From assembly GCA_024707365.1 (NCBI GenBank), contig JANPZV010000005.1:558001-622000 (forward strand): DNA of 64,000 nt, in the 5' to 3' direction. The notes under the pieces were generated by a model that worked only from the letters and a program-made list of their open reading frames with translations, was not told the origin of the DNA and searched no databases. Origin of the DNA: Terricaulis sp. (GTDB taxonomy: Bacteria; Pseudomonadota; Alphaproteobacteria; Caulobacterales; Aquidulcibacteraceae). The position numbers and the translations under genes were made by a program. Positions 52,118 to 64,000 of this stretch are shown in pieces; positions within the stretch are counted from its first letter, which is position 1, and each line of letters starts with the position of its first letter.

Positions 52118-55095
52118 TTATCCTAGCGCCTCTTCGAGCAGCGCTTCCAGTTCCTTCAAATGCTTGGACATGAGGCCCGCCGCGGTTGAGGCGGTGGCCG
52201 GCCGGCCCGCATAGCGCGCGCGCTTGGCGGCGACATCGAGCTTCTCAAGCGTGAGTTCGAGCCATGGGTCAACGAATGTCCATCCGCCCATATTCTTGGG
52301 CTCCTCCTGGCACCAGACGATTTCGGCGTTCGGGAAGCGCGCGAGCTCCGTCATCACCGATTTCATCGGCCAGGGATAAAATTGCTCAAGCCGCAACAGG
52401 TAGACATCATCGAGCCCGCGCTTTTCGCGCTCTTCCAGCAGATCGTAATAGACCTTGCCCGCGCTGATGACGACGCGGCGGATTTCGTGATCACCCTTGA
52501 GGCTGACGCTGGTGTTGCCGTTGTTGAGCTGAGCGTCATCCCAGAGCACGCGGTGGAAGGATGAGCCGGGCCCGAATTCATCGAGCGTGGACACCGCCTT
52601 CTTGTGGCGCAGCAGCGATTTGGGCGTGAACACGATAAGCGGTTTGCGGAAATCGCGGTGCATCTGGCGGCGCAGCGCGTGGAAGTAGTTCGCCGGCGTC
52701 GTGCAATTGATCACCTGCATGTTGTCTTCGGCGCATTGCTGCAGGAAGCGCTCGATGCGGGCCGAGCTGTGCTCTGGCCCCTGCCCTTCATAGCCGTGCG
52801 GCAACAGCATGACGAGGCCGGACATGCGCAGCCATTTGCGCTCACCCGAGGAGATGAATTGATCGATCACCACTTGGGCGCCGTTCACGAAATCGCCGAA
52901 CTGGGCTTCCCACAGCACCAGCGTTTTCGGATCGGCGAGGCTGTAGCCGTACTCAAAGCCAAGCACCGCTTCTTCTGAAAGCAAGAGAATCGATCACCTC
53001 GTAATGGGCTTGGCTGGAATGCAGATTGTTGAGCGGGGTGTAGCGCGCTTCGCTGTTTTGATCGACGAAATGCGAGTGGCGCTGCGAGAACGTGCCGCGG
53101 CAGCTATCCTGGCCCGAGAGGCGCACATGGAAGCCTTCGTCCAGCAGCGTGGCGAAGGCCAGATGCTCAGCCAGCGCCCAATCGATGTTCTTGCGATCGT
53201 CGATCGCCTTGCGGCGCGCTTCGATCACGCGCTGCACGGTTTTGTGCATGGCGAAATCGCGCGGGATATCGGTGATGCGGCGGCCCAAAGCAGTAAGGCG
53301 CTCAAGATCGACCTCGGTTTTGCCGCGGCGATCATCATCTTCGGGCAGGCCGAAACCAGACCAGACGCCATCGAGCCAATCGGCCTTGTTGACCTTGAAG
53401 GCCTTGCCGGCATCGAATTCGGAATCGAGGAATTGGTTGAATTCCTCGCTCCAGCTGTCGAACTCGCCAGCGGTGAGCACGCCCTCTTCGATCAGGCGCT
53501 TGGAATAGATGTCCAGCGTCGAGCGCTGATCCTTGATGCGCCGATACATGATCGGCTGCGTCATCGTTGGGTCATCGCCTTCGTTGTGGCCAAAGCGGCG
53601 ATAGCAGAACATGTCGATGACGACATCCTTGCCGAACAGCTGGCGATATTCGGTGGCCACCTTGGCCGCGAACACCACAGCTTCGGGATCATCGCCGTTC
53701 ACGTGGAAGATCGGCGCCTGCACCATGAGCGCCACATCGCTCGGATACGGGCTCGAGCGCGAATAGTGCGGCGCGGTGGTGAAGCCGATCTGGTTGTTGA
53801 TGATGAAATGCATGGTGCCGCCGGTGCGGTACCCGCGCAAACCAGAGAGCGCGAAACATTCGGCCACGACGCCCTGCCCCGCGAACGCGGCATCGCCATG
53901 GATCAGCAGCGGCATCACCCGCGCGCGCAGCTTGTGCAGCTGCTCCATATCCTCGAACCAGGTCGCGCGCTTGGCTTGCTTGGCGCGCGATTTGCCGAGC
54001 ACCACCGGGTTGACGATCTCAAGGTGAGACGGGTTCGCCGTCAGCGAAAGGTGGACATTGTTGCCATCGAAGGCGCGATCGGATGAGGCGCCGAGGTGAT
54101 ATTTCACATCGCCGGAGCCGAGCACGTCGTCGGGCTGGGCCGAGCCGCCCTGGAATTCGTGGAAGATCGCCTGATAGGGCTTGCCCATCACGGCGGCGAG
54201 CACGTTAAGGCGCCCACGGTGCGCCATGCCGAGCACGATCTCTTCTGCGCCCATGGGCGCCGCCGCGCTTGATGATCTGCTCCAGCGCCGGGATCATGGC
54301 TTCGCCGCCATCAAGGCCGAAGCGCTTGGTGCCGGGGTGGCGCTTGTGCACGAACTTTTCAAAGCTCTCGCCTTCGAGCAGCTTCTTCAAAATCGCGCGC
54401 TTGCCTTCGGGGGTGAAGGCGATCTCCTTATCCGGCCCTTCGATGCGCTCCTGAATCCAGGCCTTCTCGGCCGGATCGGTGATGTGCATGAACTCCACGC
54501 CGACTGTGGAGCAATAGGTGCGCTCAAGGATCGCCAGCATCTCGTTGACGCTGGCGGTTTGCAGGCCGAGCACGCCGTCGATGAAGATCGGCCGGTCCAT
54601 ATCCTCGGGGCCAAAGCCGTGGCTGGCGGGATCGAGCTCCGGCGCCGCAGGGCGCGCTTCGATGCCGAGCGGATCGAGATTGGCGGCCAAATGCCCGCGC
54701 GTGCGATAGGCGCGGATCATCATCAGCGCGCGGATGCTGTCGCGCGCGGCCTGCTGCACGTCGGCGGTGGAGGCGCCCGTGGGCAAGCGCTTGCGCGCGA
54801 TGGCCTCAAACTTATCGCTGAGCCCGCCCCAATCGCCATCCATGAGACGCGTGATCTCGGTGGTTTTCGGCGCGGCCAGATCAGGCCGATACCAGGACGG
54901 CCCATCGAACGCGGCGCGGACGGCGGCCGGATCATCATGCAATTGCTGGAAGAAAGCCCGCCACGAGGGATCGACCGAATGGGGATCGGTCAAAAACTTC
55001 TCGTGCATCTCCTCGACGAATTTGGCGTTGCCGCCATAGAGGAAGCTCGTTTCGAGCATTGCGGTGTTGGGCAAGGAACGGGCGTCGTCCGCCAT
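52118..55095 (-). CDS. sucA: 2-oxoglutarate dehydrogenase E1, two frameshifts
   Basis: The thiamine-diphosphate subunit of the complex. It has the N-terminal segment SFLYGGNAKFVEEMHEKFL, the TPP region EIVLGMAHRGRLNVLA and HGDAAFAGQGVVAE, and the end region GYEGQGPEHSSARIERFL. Two extra bases split it: GGG at 54255-54257 should be GG (giving KRGGAMGAEEIVLG), and AA at 52983-52984 should be A (giving VIDSLLSEEAVLGFEYG). Repair gives 991 residues, the family length. sucB follows. Confidence 0.96.
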
Positions 55096-55448
55096 GATGG
55101 GCGCTGACCTCTCGGAAATCGCAAAACGGCCTTGAAAACATAGGACGAGCCGCCGCGCGGCGCCCCTTCTAATGCGCGTCGATTAAGGATTGAAGGGCTG
55201 CATTGCCGCAAGGGTGCTTTTCTTATCGATGGAAGCGCGGGCCTATGCGGCGCGGGGCCTCAAGATTACGCCGCCGCGGCCAATGGCAAGGCAACTGCCT
55301 CAAGTTTGGTCAGGTTGGAGACGACCCAACTTCAAAAACAGCTTGTGCGCCCTTTGGCCCTCGCCGGTCCGAACCGGTTTCGGCGCGCTCCGAGGCAATC
55401 AGAGCCGCAGAGGACGCAAACGCGATGAAATCGTTCCAAGCTGGAAAA
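55096..55448. other. Gene-free stretch upstream of sucA
   Basis: About 350 bases between the sucA start and the small ORF after sucD. No conserved frame was seen; plus-strand open frames here lack coding character. It probably holds the sucA promoter. A small CCGGT/ACCGG hairpin at about 55368 is the only structure noted. Confidence 0.5.
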
Positions 55449-55649
55449 TCAGTCGGCGCCCCTGGACAGGTCCATGCTCGGTTCTACGGATGATCCCGGC
55501 CCCACGTACAAGCACTCGACGTAGGGGATATCGATCTTCGCTTTATGCGCGGCGTCGAGAAACGCCGCCAGATTGGACGCCGGAACAAGTATCGCTCCCC
55601 GTTCCTCACGGCCAGCATCGGCCAGCGCGAGGGCGAGAAGCGACGTCAC
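55449..55649 (-). CDS. Small hypothetical ORF after sucD
   Basis: 66 residues from GTG 55649, which follows the sucD stop (55651-55653) by one base, so coupled translation is plausible. It opens [20 protein letters not shown] and has a mixed alpha/beta look with one Cys. No family is recognised. Confidence 0.4.
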   Translation of the reverse strand: MTSLLALALADAGREERGAILVPASNLAAFLDAAHKAKIDIPYVECLYVGPGSSVEPSMDLSRGAD

Positions 55650-55650
55650 C

Positions 55651-56534
55651 TCAGCCCTTCAGCACTTCTGACATCGTCCGCCCCAGGGCGGCCGGGTGCG
55701 GGGCGACTTTGATGCCGGCGGCTTCCATTGCCGCGATCTTGCTTTCGGCGTCGCCCTTGCCGCCGGCGATGATGGCGCCGGCATGGCCCATGCGGCGGCC
55801 CGGAGGCGCCGTGCGGCCAGCGATGAAGCCCACGGTGGGCTTCCAGCGGCCTTTTTCTTTTCATCGGCCAGGAATTGGGCGGCGTCTTCCTCGGCCGAGC
55901 CGCCGATTTCGCCGATCATGATGATGGATTTGGTTTCATCGTCAGCCAGGAATTTCTCCAGCACGTCGATGAATTCGGTGCCCTTCACCGGGTCGCCGCC
56001 GATGCCGACGGCGGTGGTTTGGCCAAGGCCCTCGTTCGTGGTTTGGAACACGGCTTCATAAGTCAGAGTGCCCGAACGCGAGACGACGCCCACACTGCCC
56101 TTCTGGAAAATCTGGCCCGGCATGATGCCGATCTTGCACTCGCCCGGCGTCAAGATGCCGGGGCAGTTCGGGCCCAACAGCGCGGATTTCGATTTTTGCA
56201 GCTTGGCTTTGACGCGCACCATGTCGAGCACCGGAATGCCCTCGGTGATGCAGACGATGTAGGGGATTTCCGCGTCGATCGCCTCTTCAATGGCGGCCGC
56301 CGCGCCCGGCGGCGGCACGTAAATCACGGTGGCGTCTGCGCCAGCTTTTTCCTTGGCTTCGGCCACGGTGTTGAACACCGGCAAGCCCAAATGCGTCTGC
56401 CCGCCTTTGCCGGGTGAGACCCCGCCCGTCATCTTCGTGCCGTAAGCGATGGCCTGCTCAGAGTGGAAGGTGCCGTTTTTGCCGGTGAAACCTTGGCAGA
56501 TCACGCGGGTCGCGGCGTTGACGAGAATGGACAT
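55651..56534 (-). CDS. sucD: Succinyl-CoA synthetase alpha subunit, frameshifted
   Basis: Converts succinyl-CoA to succinate with ATP or GTP formation. The CoA-binding fold opens [17 protein letters not shown], and [20 protein letters not shown] is conserved. The phospho-His segment reads [21 protein letters not shown] ([20 protein letters not shown]). TTTTT at 55852-55856 should be T6; repair gives [17 protein letters not shown] and 294 residues. It is paired with sucC, 78 bases upstream. Confidence 0.95.
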
Positions 56535-56612
56535 TGGGCCCCCAAAAGCGCGGCTCGGCGCGCGTGCAGTTCTAAAAAATATGCCTGAGATCAGGCGCGT
56601 ACAGATAAGGAC

Positions 56613-57806
56613 TTAGCCCTTCACAGCTTTCACGATCTTCCGCGCCGCGTCCTCCAGATCGTCCGCGCTGATCACGTTCAGGCCGCTTTCGTTGATGATC
56701 TTCTTGCCGAGTTCGACATTGGTGCCTTCCAGGCGCACCACCAGCGGCACTTGCAGGCCGACCTCTTTCACCGCGGCGATCACGCCTTCGGCGATGACGT
56801 CGCATTTCATGATGCCGCCGAAAATGTTGACGAGGATGCCCTTCACGGCCGGATCGGCGGTGATGATCTTGAACGCGGCCGTGACCTTTTCCTTCGACGC
56901 GCCGCCGCCGACATCGAGGAAGTTCGCCGGCTCGGCGCCGAACAGCTTGATGATGTCCATTGTGGCCATGGCCAGGCCCGCGCCATTGACCATGCAGCCG
57001 ATGTCGCCATCGAGCGGGATATAGGCGAGATCGTATTTCGAGGCTTCGATTTCCTTGGCGTCCTCTTCGCCGAGATCGCGCAGCTCGGCCCATTCGGGAT
57101 GGCGGAAACCGGCGTTGGAATCGAACGTCACCTTCGCATCGCCGCAGATCAGCTTGCCATCCTCGGTGACGATGAGCGGATTGATTTCCAGCATGCTCAT
57201 GTCGCTTTTGACGAAGGCGTCGTACAGCGAAGAGATGATGGCGGCGGTTTGCGCGGCTTGATCGCCCGACACGCCAAACGCGGCGGCGACCTTGGCGCTA
57301 TCGGCGGCGGTGGGGCCGGTGTCGGGATTGATCGAGACTGTCGTGATTTTCTCGGGCGTATCGTGCGCCACTTCTTCGATGTTCATGCCGCCCGCTTCGC
57401 TGGCGACGAACGCGACCTGGCTGGTTTCACGATCGACCAGCACCGAGAGGTAAAATTCCTTGGCGATCTTCACGCCTTCTTCGATGTAGATGCGCTTGAC
57501 GACGCGGCCGGCATCGCCGGTTTGCAGCGTGACGAGCGTGTGGCCGAGCATTTGCTGCGCGTAGAGGCCGACATCTTCGGGCTTGAAAGCGATGCGCACG
57601 CCGCCCTTTTCGCCGGCTTCGGCTTCCTTGAACTTGCCCTTGCCGCGCCCGCCGGCGTGGATCTGGCTTTTCACCGCCCACACAGAGCCGCCAAGCTTGG
57701 CGGCCGCGTCCACCGCCTCATCCGCCGTGAAGGCCGCAAAGCCGCGCGGCACCGGGGCCCCGAAGCTTTTGAGCACGGCTTTGGCTTGGTATTCGTGGAT
57801 GTTCAT
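56613..57806 (-). CDS. sucC: Succinyl-CoA synthetase beta subunit
   Basis: The ATP-grasp partner of SucD. The intact 397-residue protein opens [20 protein letters not shown], with [17 protein letters not shown], the metal-binding [20 protein letters not shown] and the C-terminal [16 protein letters not shown]. It leads the sucC-sucD pair. mdh, usually its direct neighbour in alphaproteobacteria, is 4.6 kb upstream here, with accessory genes between. Confidence 0.97.
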   Translation of the reverse strand: MNIHEYQAKAVLKSFGAPVPRGFAAFTADEAVDAAAKLGGSVWAVKSQIHAGGRGKGKFKEAEAGEKGGVRIAFKPEDVGLYAQQMLGHTLVTLQTGDAGRVVKRIYIEEGVKIAKEFYLSVLVDRETSQVAFVASEAGGMNIEEVAHDTPEKITTVSINPDTGPTAADSAKVAAAFGVSGDQAAQTAAIISSLYDAFVKSDMSMLEINPLIVTEDGKLICGDAKVTFDSNAGFRHPEWAELRDLGEEDAKEIEASKYDLAYIPLDGDIGCMVNGAGLAMATMDIIKLFGAEPANFLDVGGGASKEKVTAAFKIITADPAVKGILVNIFGGIMKCDVIAEGVIAAVKEVGLQVPLVVRLEGTNVELGKKIINESGLNVISADDLEDAARKIVKAVKG

Positions 57807-57901
57807 GCTGGCCCAGGCCCCTGGAAACTACGGAAATATCGCCAGCCGGCTTACAGGATGCGGCGATGCAGCGAAAGCATTTCGCCTGCGACGCCCCGCC
57901 G

Positions 57902-59165
57902 CTAGGGCTTGGCTTGGCCAGCTGGGGCGGCGCCCGGCTGAGCCCGGCCGCCTTCCCCATCGCCATAGGCGATCTCCCCTGCCGCGATGGAGGTGCCGAT
58001 CTGAGGGGCGAATTGCTCTTTCTCCAGCGCCGGCTCGCGGTTTTGCCGGCGCCAGAACATGGCCGCCGTTACCGCCAGCGCGGCGAAACCGGCAAACCAG
58101 AACATGCCGGCGATGCCAAACCCATCCGCCAACGGCCCCAGCATCATCGGGCCGGCGATCGAGCCAGCCGCCCAAACGAACAGCAATCCCGCCGCCGATT
58201 GGGCGAGCTTTCCCGGCTCGGCCCGATCGGCCATGTGCGAGACGGCGATACCGTAAAAACTGAGCGCGCCCGCGCCCCAAACGCAGAAGATCGCCACCGC
58301 TGACCATTCGCGCAGCTGGCCGCTCCAGAGCGCCAGCGCGAAAGCCGCGAGCGCGGCCAGCGCGGCAAGGCCCGCGATCACCAAGCGGCGATCTATCCGA
58401 TCCGACAGCCGCCCGGCCGGCCATTGCAGCAGCAGCGAGCCGAGGAACGCGGCGGAATAAAACTCCGTCGCCGCGCCCGGCCCGTAATGCTGGGCCGCGT
58501 AAAGCGGGGCCATGGCCAGCACCCCGCCATTGACGAGCCCCGCCCCGAACGAGCCGATGACGGCGGCGGGCGCTGTGGCGAACAAATCCACCAGCGCCAG
58601 CGGCTGGGCCTTGGGCGGCTCGGGCTGCACCGTGGCGGTGAAGCAGATCGGCAGCATGGAGAGTGCGGCCAGCATGGCGGCGATCATCCACGGCTCAGGC
58701 GCATCGGGCGCGTAGCCGAAGGAAAGATAAGGGCCAAGCGCCAGCGCGCCCTTGGTCAGCACCATATAGACGCTCATCACCTCCCCGCGCGCGGCTTTGG
58801 TGATCGAGAAAGAAAGCCAGCTTTTCGATCGCGGCGAACATCAGCGCCACCGCAACGCCCGCCGCCATGCGCGCCAGCCCCCACGCCCACACGCCGTCCG
58901 CGAAATGCAACGCCAAGGTGGCGACGGCGAAAACGGCGGCGCAAGCGGCGTAAACGCGGATATGGCCCACGCGCGCAAACAGCATTGTGGCGATCATCGC
59001 CCCCATCATGAAGCCGGCGGAATAGGCGGCGGCGACAAGCCCCAAGGCGGTGCGAGATTGGTCGGCGAAGGCCAGCGGAATGCGCACGGCCAAAAGCCCG
59101 CCAGAAAGCTGGAGGATCGCAATAGCGGCGATCAGCGCGGCGACGTTGCGCAGCAAGCTCGGCAT
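57902..59165 (-). CDS. MFS transporter (YcaD/UMF2-like), frameshifted
   Basis: A twelve-helix permease. It opens MPSLLRNVAALIAAIAILQL and has LGLVAAAYSAGFMMGAMIAT and RLSDRIDRRLVIAGLAALAA. TTTT at 58822-58825 should be TTT, giving AAIESWLSFSITKAARGEVM, the ES.L motif typical of the YcaD group, and 420 residues. The substrate is unknown. It lies downstream of the GNAT gene, on the same strand as the TCA genes. Confidence 0.85.
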
Positions 59166-59259
59166 GGGATGGCTGCTACTTAGGCGGGTTCGCGCGCGGC
59201 GCAAACGCCCAAAACAGCTAAGCCGGTAACAAATGCGATAGGTTTTAAAGTCCGTTGCT

Positions 59260-59796
59260 TTAACGCGGCCAATCAGCCTTGGCGACACGCCAGATCTGGT
59301 GCGGCGCGCCGGCATGATAGGTTTCAGCTTCCGCGCGAAATCCAAGCCGCGCCGCCAACGCTTGCGAGCGGGCGTTGGCGGCGTGGATGAAGCTGGAAAG
59401 GCGCGGCGGGGCCAGCGCGGCGAATATCCAATCGCCGGCGGCGCGCGCGGCCTCAACAGCATAGCCCTTGCCCCACGCGGCGCGGGCAAGGCCCCAGCCC
59501 AGCTCGGGTTCTGCCCTGCCCTCCGGCGCCCAGGCGCCGAAGCGGCCAATAAAAGCGCCTGTCTGCTTTTCTTCGACCGCGAACAGCCCGTGCCCGCGCA
59601 ACGCCCAATGGCCAAGAATCAGCGCCAGCGCGCTCCATGCGGCTTGACGATCGAGCGGCTGTTGCGTTGTCGTCAAAAACGCAGCGACCTCGGGCTCGGC
59701 CATCATGGCGATGAACGGCTCGACATCCTCAGCGCGCCAGGCGCGCAGGATGAGGCGTTCGGTTTCCAGGCGCGGCGCTGTGTGAAGCGCGCCCAT
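59260..59796 (-). CDS. GNAT family N-acetyltransferase
   Basis: 178 residues of the RimJ/RimL type. It opens LETERLILRAWRAEDVEPFI, and the acetyl-CoA region is GWGLARAAWGKGYAVEAARA followed by SSFIHAANARSQALAARLGF. Its stop-to-start distance from the DUF6265-like gene is three bases, so they are co-transcribed. The acceptor is unknown. Confidence 0.88.
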   Translation of the reverse strand: MGALHTAPRLETERLILRAWRAEDVEPFIAMMAEPEVAAFLTTTQQPLDRQAAWSALALILGHWALRGHGLFAVEEKQTGAFIGRFGAWAPEGRAEPELGWGLARAAWGKGYAVEAARAAGDWIFAALAPPRLSSFIHAANARSQALAARLGFRAEAETYHAGAPHQIWRVAKADWPR

Positions 59797-59799
59797 GAC

Positions 59800-60261
59800 T
59801 TAAAGCGGGGCGCGGCTGAAGCTGAGGATTTCATGCGTCACCTCTCCGCCGCGGCGCATGCGCAGACGCATGGTCATGCGGTCTTCCCCTTCGCGACGGA
59901 TTTCGAGGCCGTCGAACACAAGCGCATCCGCGCCCGCCGACACAGGCGCAAACTCCACCCACTCGCCGGGCTCTTCCCAGGCGGTGAAATCGGGGTTGAA
60001 GTGTTTGACGCGCATGCGCACCCCGCCCTCCACCACATCCATGAGCAGGATTTCGTAAAATTGCGGCGCGCCATCGCGCCAGTAGCGGAAGTGGCCGACC
60101 ATTTGCCCGCCGACGGGCGGCGCCCAGGCCTCTTCCATCTCGCCGCCAAACCCCTCGCCCACCCATCGGCCGGCGAGCCATGCGGCGTCCTCAATGGTTT
60201 GTGCGTAGGCTGAGCCGGCCAGCGCAACAGCGCAGGCTATCGCGCGCAACAGCGCCTTCAT
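59800..60261 (-). CDS. DUF6265-like secreted protein
   Basis: 153 residues with a signal peptide (AIACAVALAGSAYAQ). The mature part reads AAWLAGRWVGEGFGGEMEEA, PPVGGQMVGHFRYWRDG and FYEILLMDVVEGGVRM, matching the beta-barrel DUF6265 pattern (WLAGRW...EE.W.PP.GG.M.G). The function is unknown. ATG 60261 begins the signal; an upstream frame to 60300 overlaps the peptidase end. Confidence 0.8.
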   Translation of the reverse strand: MKALLRAIACAVALAGSAYAQTIEDAAWLAGRWVGEGFGGEMEEAWAPPVGGQMVGHFRYWRDGAPQFYEILLMDVVEGGVRMRVKHFNPDFTAWEEPGEWVEFAPVSAGADALVFDGLEIRREGEDRMTMRLRMRRGGEVTHEILSFSRAPL

Positions 60262-60275
60262 CGCCGCCTCCTGGA

Positions 60276-61680
60276 TCAATCTGCGGTACGATAGACCCAA
60301 TCGGTCTCCGCTGCGAGATAGGCGAATGTCGCCCAGGCGGCGACGTTCTGACGGAGCGCGGCGGGATCGATTTTATCGAGCGTATCGTCGGGCGTGTGGT
60401 GGAGGTCAAAATAATCGGAGCCATCCTGGGAAAGCTCAACCAGCGGCACATTGGCGCGCGCGCGCAGCGGGATGAGATCAGGGCCAGGGCCGGCATTGTT
60501 ATCGCCCGGCGCAATCAAGAGCGGCGCAAGCGCGCGCTGGTACGCAAGCGCATAAGGCAGCGCCGCTTCGCTGAAATTGCTGCGGAAACGCCAGATGCGG
60601 CCCGCGCCGAAATCGCTTTCGGAGGCGACGATGTGGTTCTCATGGTGATGCGCGGCCGCATAAGCGATCGCCGTGCAGGCCGTTTTCTTCGGCGCCGGCG
60701 AGCAGGATGCGGATGGTGCGGCGCGGGCGCTGCGGCAGATCGCGGATGAGGCGCGCGGCGGCGCTGATGATCGCCACCCCTGCCCCGTCATCGACAGCGC
60801 CCTGGCCGTGATCCCAAGAATCCAAATGCGCGGCGAGCAGCACGATTTCATCGGGGCGCTCCCGCCCGCGAATTTCAGCGATCACATTGCCGGAGGGCGC
60901 GTTGTCGCGCGCATCGGCCTCGATCAGCAAACGCATGCGCACCGGGCCGCGCGCGGAGAGGCGCTGCAACACGTCGGCGTCCGCTGGCGAGATCGCCATC
61001 GCCGGCAAAGACACGCCCGCCGCTTGGCGCGAGGCGCCGCCCTGGTGCGCGAAGCGATGCGGATCGGTGCCGACAGAACGGATCACGCAACCCACCGCGC
61101 CCTTGGCTTGCGCCACCGGCGCGCATTGCCCGCGCTTGCGCACGGCGGGGCCATAGCCCGAGCCATCCTGATTGCGCGCCATGCGCTCATCGATGAACAC
61201 GATGCGCCCGCGCACCGCGCTTTCGGGCGCCGCTTCCAGCGCGGCCATTGAGGTGAAGCGCGCGATCTCGGCAGTGACGTCAGCCGAAGGCGAGCCGCCA
61301 AGCGCGGCGGCGACCAGCGGGCGCGCGCCGGGGCTGATGATGTGCGCTTCCTCGCGCACGGCCTGCCAGAACGGAATGGTGAAAGGCTCGATGCGCACGT
61401 TCTGAAAACCGAGCGCGCGCAAGCGCGCCACGGCCCAATCGCGGGCGGCGGCCTCCGCTTCCGAACCCGCCATGCGCGGGCCAATATCGGTGACGAGGCC
61501 TTCGACGATCTCCCAGGCCAGATCGCTTTCCAGCGCGGCGGCCTGCAGACGATCGATATTGCGCTGCAGGCTTTCAGGGATCGGCGCGGTTTGCGGCGTG
61601 GGCGTGGGCGATGGCGGTTGCTGCGCGTGCGCGGCGGCGGTGAAGGCCCACGCCGCCAAAGCCAAAACCAAATACCGCAT
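60276..61680 (-). CDS. M28 family zinc peptidase, frameshifted
   Basis: A secreted aminopeptidase-like enzyme. It has a signal peptide (LVLALAAWAFTAAAHAQQ), a PA-like insert (residues about 130-260) and the M28 metal site: AAHLDSWDHGQGAVDDGAGV, ILLAGAEENGLH, SESDFGAG and the final His in YFDLHHTPDDTLDKID. CC at 60671-60672 should be C, joining the EEN and AIAYAAAHHHENH parts; repair gives 467 residues. The cluster GNAT-DUF6265-M28-GNAT is on one strand. Confidence 0.9.
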
Positions 61681-61748
61681 CAACGCCCCCAAAAACATCA
61701 ACGGACAGATTCGGGATGCGCGCGGCGGATGCAAGCGCCAATCCCCGC

Positions 61749-62300
61749 TTAACGCGCCCGCGCGCGCCAGGCGGCTTTCGATTGGCCGTAGATATCGACC
61801 TTGTGCGCGTCGAACGGCGCGGGCAGCGTGAGATCCTCGCGCTCAAGCGTTGAGCCCAAGCGCTCGGCCAATGCGATCGAGGGCGCGTTCTTCTTATCGA
61901 TGCAATGGATCACGTGCTCCCAACCAAGCGTATCGAACGCCCAATCGATCGCCGCGCTCGCGCCTTCTTGGGCAAAGCCCTGCCCCATCGCCGAGGCTTT
62001 GAGGCCCCAGCCCACCTCATCGCCCGGCCAGCCGCCCTCCTTGCCGCCCGGCCGCCAGGGGCCAAGCCGGCCGATCCATTCGCCGGTGTCGCGGCGCAGC
62101 ACGGAAAACATGCCGTAACCCAGCAGCGCCCATGAGCCCGCGAGCGACGCCATGGCGCGCCAGGACGCATCGCGCGGCGCGAGACCGCCGATGAAGCGCA
62201 TGGTTTCTTCTTCGGCGCCCATTTGCGCGTAATCGTCAAAATCCGCGTGCGTGGGCGGGCGGAGGATGAGGCGCGCTGTGGTGAGGGTTGGACCGTTCAT
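61749..62300 (-). CDS. GNAT family N-acetyltransferase
   Basis: 183 residues. It opens LTTARLILRPPTHADFDDYA, has GWGLKASAMGQGFAQEGASA for acetyl-CoA binding, and IDKKNAPSIALAERLGSTLE. It is similar in type to the GNAT at 59260 but clearly different in sequence. It lies just downstream of mdh, after the mdh terminator. Confidence 0.88.
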   Translation of the reverse strand: MNGPTLTTARLILRPPTHADFDDYAQMGAEEETMRFIGGLAPRDASWRAMASLAGSWALLGYGMFSVLRRDTGEWIGRLGPWRPGGKEGGWPGDEVGWGLKASAMGQGFAQEGASAAIDWAFDTLGWEHVIHCIDKKNAPSIALAERLGSTLEREDLTLPAPFDAHKVDIYGQSKAAWRARAR

Positions 62301-62325
62301 GAGCGTTTCCTGTTTGCCTCAGCCT

Positions 62326-62366
62326 AAAGAAAACGCCGCCGCGCGCCAGGGGCGTGCGACGGCGTT
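62326..62366 (-). terminator. Intrinsic terminator of mdh
   Basis: Read on the minus strand, AACGCCG (62366-62360) and CGGCGTT (62338-62332) close a long GC stem with inner CGC/GCG and CGCC/GGCG pairs, followed by TTCTTT. It lies about 27 bases after the mdh stop. Confidence 0.8.
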
Positions 62367-62392
62367 GAACTTTGGCGCGATGCGCGGCGGGC

Positions 62393-63910
<1,518 letters not shown>

Positions 63911-63967
63911 GGATTGCTCCCCTGCCCTGCGGGCAAAGGGTACGCACCGCCCGACGGCAAGGCAATG

Positions 63968-64000
63968 CTAGCGCTTGACCACCATGAGCACGCCATCGCC
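63968..64000 (-). CDS. C-terminal end of a gene running off the right edge
   Basis: The minus strand reads DGVLMVVKR and then TAG at 63968-63970. Only about ten residues are visible, so the product cannot be named. Confidence 0.4.
   Translation of the reverse strand, partial: GDGVLMVVKR

Noticed and set aside
55190..55921. Long plus-strand open frame upstream of sucA
   Set aside because: It overlaps the sucD gene on the other strand, has Arg/Pro/Ser-rich shadow composition and no motif.

Overview
The window is GC-rich chromosomal DNA from an alphaproteobacterium. A Caulobacterales/Hyphomonadaceae-like lineage fits best. The reasons are the order proB-proA-nadD-rsfS-rlmH-envC-ctpA-divergent polysaccharide deacetylase-rppH, an SdhAF4 (DUF1674) gene, a split mdh...sucCD-sucA-sucB...lpd cluster, an F1 ATP synthase operon without F0 genes, and intergenic palindromes of the CGTCATTCCGG type. 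No rRNA, tRNA, CRISPR array, phage or plasmid backbone was recognised. The lineage call is inference from gene content only.

Layout. 0-6 kb: broken hemolysin III end, PRC-barrel, KTSC, a small GIY-YIG-like ORF, argG, a Sel1/prolyl-4-hydroxylase-like oxygenase, kup and SdhAF4. 6-15 kb: htpX, obgE, tamB, tamA and a TerB-like gene. 15-24 kb: proline synthesis (proB, proA), NAD synthesis (nadD), ribosome factors (rsfS, rlmH), then the cell-wall group envC-ctpA-deacetylase and rppH. 24-32 kb: an alpha/beta hydrolase and a metallophosphoesterase, a roughly 840-base gene-poor stretch, then F1 ATP synthase atpH-A-G-D-C interrupted by ohr, a 29-codon membrane peptide, a proline-rich ORF and an ABM-family monooxygenase. 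32-39 kb: MHS-type transporter, TerC, MATE exporter with an XRE-like regulator, apt, cupin. 40-46.7 kb: priA, DUF4274-like protein, XerC-like recombinase, histone-H1-like protein, a membrane protein/winged-helix regulator pair, GNAT. 46.7-63.4 kb: lpd, small membrane proteins, a complete IS110-family element, sucB, sucA, sucD, sucC, an accessory block (MFS, two GNATs, DUF6265-like, M28 peptidase) and mdh, followed by a lipoprotein.

Working together: mdh, sucCD, sucA, sucB and lpd supply the second half of the TCA cycle, SdhAF4 helps mature succinate dehydrogenase, and the atp genes encode the F1 part of ATP synthase. TamA/TamB, EnvC, CtpA and the deacetylase serve the envelope.

Sequence quality matters here. 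About 25 single-base frameshifts break conserved genes (argG, proB, rlmH, ctpA, rppH, atpG, priA, lpd, sucA, sucD and others). Almost all sit in short homopolymers, and one base restores full-length proteins. I therefore read them as assembly errors and give restored gene limits. The most unusual items are two hairpins built from four heptamers per arm, the extra genes inside the atp operon, the IS110 element with its upstream non-coding RNA region, and an MHS transporter with a large extracytoplasmic insert.
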